A stretch of 64,000 nt of DNA from contig NC_081823.1 of the NCBI RefSeq assembly GCF_030704535.1, positions 3,380,501 through 3,444,500 on the forward strand, given 5' to 3'. This document shows positions 59,325 to 64,000 of the stretch, piece after piece. The notes under the pieces were generated by a model. The model had not been told where the DNA came from and searched no databases. It saw only the letters and a program-made list of their open reading frames with translations. Origin of the DNA: Vitis vinifera (taxonomy: Eukaryota; Streptophyta; Magnoliopsida; Vitales; Vitaceae). A program made the translations under genes and the position numbers. Positions within the stretch are counted from its first letter, which is position 1; every line of letters starts with the position of its first letter.

Positions 59325-60522
59325 ATGGGTGTACCGGAGACTGACCCGCTTTCACAGCTTAGTTTGCCGCCTGGGTTCCGATTTTATCCCACCGATGAGG
59401 AGCTTCTGGTGCAGTATCTCTGCCGGAAAGTGGCCGGACAGGGGTTTTCATTGGAGATAATTGGCGAAATCGATCTGTACAAGTTTGACCCATGGGTTCT
59501 TCCCAGTGAGTATTGATTCGAAAACCTGCGTTTTCTGCTTCAATTTGGATTTGTTTCTGATCATTTATTTACTTGTTCTGCAGGTAAAGCTATATTTGGA
59601 GAGAAAGAGTGGTACTTTTTCAGTCCCAGAGATCGGAAGTACCCAAATGGGTCCAGACCCAATAGGGTTGCTGGGTCTGGGTATTGGAAGGCCACCGGAA
59701 CTGATAAGGTGATTACCACCGAGGGCCGGAAAGTTGGCATCAAGAAAGCTCTGGTGTTTTACGTCGGCAAAGCTCCAAAAGGAACCAAAACTAATTGGAT
59801 CATGCATGAGTACAGACTCCTAGAAAATTCGAGGAAAAATGGAAGCTCCAAGGTAGATATTAAATATTATCAGTTAAACCAAAAACTTAAATTTTTTCAG
59901 TACTAAACAATAATATCAAGTACAATTGACGCTTAACAATCTCGTATCTGGGTTTCTTGTTTTGATGCAGTTGGATGATTGGGTTCTGTGCCGAATTTAC
60001 AAGAAGAATTCCAACTCTTCGAAACCCATAGCAGCTGTACTTCCCAGCAAAGCGCACAGCAACGGCTCGTCATCGTCATCGTCGTCCCACCTCGACGACG
60101 TCCTGGAGTCGCTGCCGGAGATCGATGACAGGTTCTTTTCTCCTAATCGGATGAATTCTCTGAGAGTTTCACAGCCGGACGAGAAAGTCAACTTCCATAA
60201 CCTGGGCTCGGGCAACTTCGACTGGGCCACTCTAGCAGGCGTCTCCTCCTTGCAGGAGTTGGTCTCCGGCGTCCAATCCCACGCCCAGCCTCCCGCAGCT
60301 GTCAACAACAGCAACGAAATGTACGTTCCGTCACTGCCGCCGCTAATCCAAGCCGAAGAAGAAGTCCAGAGCGGACTCAGAACCCAGAGAGTCGACCCAG
60401 TAATGAACCAAGGGTTCTTCCCGCAGAACTCGAACGCGTTCAGTCAGAGTTTCTCTAACTCACTCGACCCGTTCGGGTTTCGGTACCCGACCCAACCTAG
60501 TGGATTTGGATATAGGCAGTAA
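59325..60522 (+). CDS. NAC72: NAC transcription factor, NAC072/RD26-type
   Basis: Three exons, 59325-59505, 59584-59852 and 59971-60522, encode 333 aa with the standard NAC intron positions (after LP|S and after SSK|LDD). Residues about 14-161 are the NAC domain: [19 protein letters not shown] (A), [12 protein letters not shown] (B), [15 protein letters not shown] and [10 protein letters not shown] (C), [17 protein letters not shown] and [10 protein letters not shown] (D), [12 protein letters not shown] (E). The C-terminal activation region is Ser-rich, then Gln/Asn/Pro-rich. The N-terminus [17 protein letters not shown] and the C-terminal FGYRQ end are of the RD26/ANAC072 group. In other plants these factors are nuclear activators of ABA, drought and senescence responses, including chlorophyll breakdown genes. 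The six ACGTG cores upstream fit ABA control. No breaks are seen. Confidence 0.95.
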
Positions 60523-60867
60523 AAAAAATGTAGAAAAAGAAAAGTCGGCGGAGAGCAGGAAAGGAGTGGCAATTGTGTAAATAGATGGGAATTCTTTGGG
60601 CTAACCTTTAGGCTTAGGATTCCTAACAGGGAAATCTGGGATTTTTAAATGTCGGCAGAGTGGAAAAGAAAGGGCTTTTCTTCTTGTGATTTTAGGGCAC
60701 ATATTCAATGTACACGTGACAAAGGTGATGTACATTTTTTTATATTTTCAAATTAAATTAGAGTTTGATTTTGGACCATGTTCTCAGAATCGGTCGGACC
60801 AGCTGCTTCCCACCTTAAATTCAAATTTACATTGTACTTTTGTCTGGATTCATCTTTCTGAAATAAA
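60523..60867 (+). other. NAC 3' UTR with a polyadenylation signal
   Basis: An AATAAA at 60862-60867 lies about 340 bp after the stop codon. A second AATAAA is near 60947. Which one is used cannot be told from the sequence. Confidence 0.4.
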
Positions 60868-61584
60868 AAGGTTGTAATTTCTTCCACGGTTTGTACACTT
60901 GTGCCTTTCTAAACATTTCTGTATTATATTTTACTCTCAATTTTATTAATAAAACTTTTCTCATTAATCAATAATATTTGTACATGCAGTTTTGTTCATT
61001 AGTTGAAATTTGATGGTGAGTGAATGATGGTTGCCCAAGCATGCCATGGACAATCATGGCAGTGATGCATGTCACAATTTTCATCACAATTTTTATTTTT
61101 AATATTTTGATCTTTTGTATATCTATATATCTCTCATCTTTATTCACAGTCTAAATTTTATCATGTGCTTGTCATTTTCAAAATTATAAATTTAATAGGC
61201 ATCAAATTGATACCCTAAAGTTTACTAAACCATAGAAAACTATGGTGCAATTCTCAAAATTAATTATAAGAATATTTTACTATGTGTAATCGAGTAGTCC
61301 CTTAAGAGCAATGCAAGCAAATCCTTTTGTAAGAAGAGGGTTTTAATCGATACCGATATACTCTCTAATAATTAAATTCATTACAAAGTTTGTTGCAGTT
61401 CATTTCCAGGAAGAAACAAGTCTTTCTTCCTAAAATACGTAATAAGTTCAATAAATATTAAATTGATATCCCAAAATTTCTTTTAATTTTTAAGTCATTC
61501 AACAATTTCATTTTCAGTGCAATGGTTATAATTTAAGAAAATCAATAATTATTATATACCACTTTGTGTGCACAAATATTTTTC

Positions 61585-61720
61585 TTTAGATATTTTCGAA
61601 ATATCATAATCATTTATTTAGATATTTTCGAAATATCATAATCAATATTTTTCTTTAGATATTTTCAAAATATCATAATAATTTATTTAGATATTTTCAA
61701 GATATTATAATCATTTTTTT
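61585..61720. repeat. 31-38-bp tandem repeat with a palindromic core, four units
   Basis: Units carry GATATTTTCGAAATATC (near 61588 and 61620) or the variants GATATTTTCAAAATATC and GATATTTTCAAGATATT. The first two cores are inverted repeats with 7-bp arms. Confidence 0.82.
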
Positions 61721-62024
61721 ACATTATGCGATATTTAAGGTTGACTTGAGAATAAGTGTAGTCAACCAACACCATACATGGGATGAATGGGGAACCAAAT
61801 ACAAAATAACATATCATTATTGGATTTAATGAAAATGAAAATAGAAGCTTTCACTTTGGGTTTGAAGATATTTTTAAAAATTATAACTTTGAGAGTTGGG
61901 AGAGATAAGATGAATGCTTGCCTCATAAGCAAGAAGGTGATAAATCTAAAATAATGGTAACAAATAAAAGGTAATTAAATTAAAGAAAGGTATATTTTAA
62001 GAATAATAATATGATATGGATCAT

Positions 62025-62165
62025 ATAATATAATATATTAGTGATGGGAAGCGGTTTGGATGGAGTGAGCATATGGTTTTGGACATTTTTTTAGTCAAGG
62101 ACAAAATAATATATTAGTGATGGGAAGTGGTGTGGAGTGAGCTTATGGTTTTGGAGAATTTTTTA
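62025..62165. repeat. Tandem duplication, two ~70-bp units
   Basis: ATATTAGTGATGGGAAG begins both units (near 62036 and 62109). Both continue through GGAGTGAGC(A/T)TATGGTTTTGGA into a T-rich end. Confidence 0.8.
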
Positions 62166-63470
62166 ATCATGTGATTTGAAGATAGATTCTAAGCTATTTT
62201 TTAATCTTATGTTGAAAGCAAAGTAGGTGTAACGTCCACTTCAAAAAAAATTATTTAAGACACTTCTCATGTAAGCACTCTTTTAAACAATCCAATATTA
62301 TCCCCAAAATGCCTTTTTCATATCTTACAATAATAATAATAATATATTTAGAATCAGTTTGGTAACGTGATTTAAAAACAATTTTTTTAAAAAAATAAAA
62401 CTATTTTAAAAAAAATTTAATATTGTTGGATCGTTATTATTTGAAAACAATTTTTAACAATAAAATGAAATAAAAAATAATTTTTTGAAAATAATTAAAA
62501 GTTATTTTCATTAATTTTTTTAAAAAATAAAACATCCCCCTGTTTGGCCATGTTTTCTAAAACTTGTTTTTAAAAATAGTTTTTTTTTATTTTTTCATTT
62601 AAAAACAAGTTTGAGAAAATATGAACAAATGAGCCTTTAATTTCCAAAAAAAATTACAAAAAATAAAAGAAAATTTTGTTTTGTTTGATTATCTATGTAC
62701 ATGTTTAGAGATAAAAATTAAAAGAAAAAAAATGGTAGTTAAACTTCTATATAAAATATAATAATTCTTATATTTTATCATATGAAAAAAATATGGATTT
62801 AGTTTATATTTTTTTAAAATTAATTTTAAAATTTGAAATAGTGATATTTTTAAATATCATATTTTATTTTTTTCAGTTTTAGTCTTTAAATTTATTTGTA
62901 TTATAAACAAAAAAAAAAAAATACAAAGTATATCTAAATAATAAATTTTCTCTAATATTTTAATTCCTCGTTTGTCTAATCTAAATGAAAAGGAAAATCA
63001 TTGAATTTTATTATTTAGTTGTATTGAGAAAATCAATGACGAAAATGGAGTGTAAAAGTTGTATATTTTCAATTTCTTTCATGGCGAGAAAGAATAGGAA
63101 AATAGTGGGGAAAATTATTTGAAGGCAAACTTCAATTTTTTGTTTTCTTCTTTTTCAATTCTAGATGATACTTAGCAACTAAGAATCGTAACATTCTTTA
63201 ATTGAGAGTGCTATGTCGCCGAAAATATCTAGCCTTTGTTTGTTTCCTAGGAATTCACTTTCCTGGAAACCATCAAAAGTTAAGTTGCTTGGTTTGAAAA
63301 GAAATTTCAAGAATCACAACTTTGAATCCAATACCTTCTTTTGAGCCTTTTGACACTGCTGGGATTACTCAATTTTATATCTACTACCTAGTTTCAAAAT
63401 TAAATTAAAATAATTACATAAAAATTATTAAACAAAATATCCGACAAATTTTTCTAAGAAAAATATTAAG

Positions 63471-63893
63471 GCATATTTGGAAATTGTTTTTTAGAACAAT
63501 TTTCCATTTTGAAAAAAAACAAAAAGACAAAAAAACACGTTTTCCAAATAAAAATTATTTTTCTTTTTTATGTTCTTTAATGATAAAAAATAGAGTTTTT
63601 TTTTTTAAATTTTTTAAAGATTGTTTGATAATTGTTTTTTAAAATAATTCTAAAAAATAGTTTTTAAAAACAATTTTTAAAAATTATTCTCTGATTTTTA
63701 CATAATAAAAGTTTATTTGAAAACCTAAAATGTTTTTAAACTGTTTTTAATATTTTTAAAAATAAATTTTATATTTAGTGTTTTATTTTTAATCATTCTT
63801 AAAATAAAAAAACCGTTTAAAAACCGTTTTCTAGATTTTTTTTGTTCTTAAAATAAATAAACAATTTTAAAAAATAATTCCCAAATAGACCTT
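63471..63893. mobile_element. Inverted-repeat MITE-like element
   Basis: The left end AGGCATATTTGGAAATTG pairs with the right end TAATTCCCAAATAGACCT as imperfect terminal inverted repeats. The core is AT-rich with many TTTTTAAA strings. The flanks suggest a TA target, but the boundary is uncertain by a few bases. Confidence 0.5.
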
Positions 63894-64000
63894 AGGGGTC
63901 GAATTGACATGTATTGAACTTCCGACCATGGAATTTGTGTGACAAATCATAAGGACTTGAATGTATCAAAAAAACAACTTTCTTATCTCAATTTTGGATT

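Larger units (their letters stand above)
60868..64000. other. AT-rich intergenic DNA at the right end
   Basis: No gene is supported. It contains the small tandem repeats at 61585 and 62025 and the inverted-repeat element at 63471, listed separately. A further GTTTGGCCATGTTTTCT string near 62552 looks like the end of another small element. Confidence 0.4.

Noticed and set aside
59997..60314. Minus-strand ORF of 105 aa over NAC exon 3
   Set aside because: The Asp run is the antisense of the NAC Ser run. The NAC frame is supported by family and splice sites.

Overview
The window is AT-rich nuclear DNA from a dicot. Its genes have introns, it carries many MITEs, and it holds a plant LTR retrotransposon. 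The NAC protein closely resembles grapevine NAC72 as I remember it, and the other genes and repeats fit Vitis. That species call is recognition from memory and was not searched.

Layout. (1) 1-4.3 kb: two small plus-strand genes, an EPF1-type stomatal patterning peptide (120 aa, two exons) and a TIR-only protein (181 aa, two exons). (2) 4.3-14.2 kb: AT-rich intergenic DNA with a tandem duplication of about 1.2-1.4 kb units, one doubtful small ORF, a (TA)n tract and a hAT-like MITE. (3) 14.3-26.9 kb: two tandem minus-strand GH1 beta-glucosidase genes (527 and 529 aa, 12 exons each, almost identical exon sizes) of the BGLU18/45/46/47 type, a clade known for monolignol glucosides. Both use a GC-AG first intron and both show local duplication around exon 8. 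The 3-kb last intron of the first gene carries an inverted-repeat element, a MULE-type MITE with a 9-bp target duplication, and a 230-bp tandem array. (4) 29,617-48,780: one 19,164-bp LTR retrotransposon with 4,508-bp LTRs that appear identical, flanked by a perfect 5-bp duplication (ATAAG). It has a broken gag and a second gag-like ORF and no visible pol, so it is non-autonomous (TR-GAG/LARD-like, Tat/Ogre-type gag). Each LTR carries what looks like a captured piece of a GBF-interacting-protein-1-like host gene. The end of the internal region is a stack of four tandem-repeat arrays, then a 16-bp perfect inverted repeat beside the 3' LTR. (5) 51.0-54.5 kb: an ABCG half-transporter (ABCG9-like, 623 aa, four exons). 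(6) 59.3-60.5 kb: a NAC072/RD26-type stress transcription factor (333 aa, three exons) whose upstream region has six ACGTG cores. (7) 60.5-64 kb: AT-rich DNA with small tandem repeats and an inverted-repeat element.

The genes form no operon-like unit; each has its own introns and probable promoter. The EPF1, TIR, NAC and ABCG genes are single copies here, while the GH1 pair is a local tandem duplication. The most unusual object is the young, defective retrotransposon: its LTRs look newly copied while its gag is broken, so other elements probably supplied the proteins that moved it. All splice models were read by eye from frame continuity and GT/GC-AG signals. No RNA evidence or database search was available.
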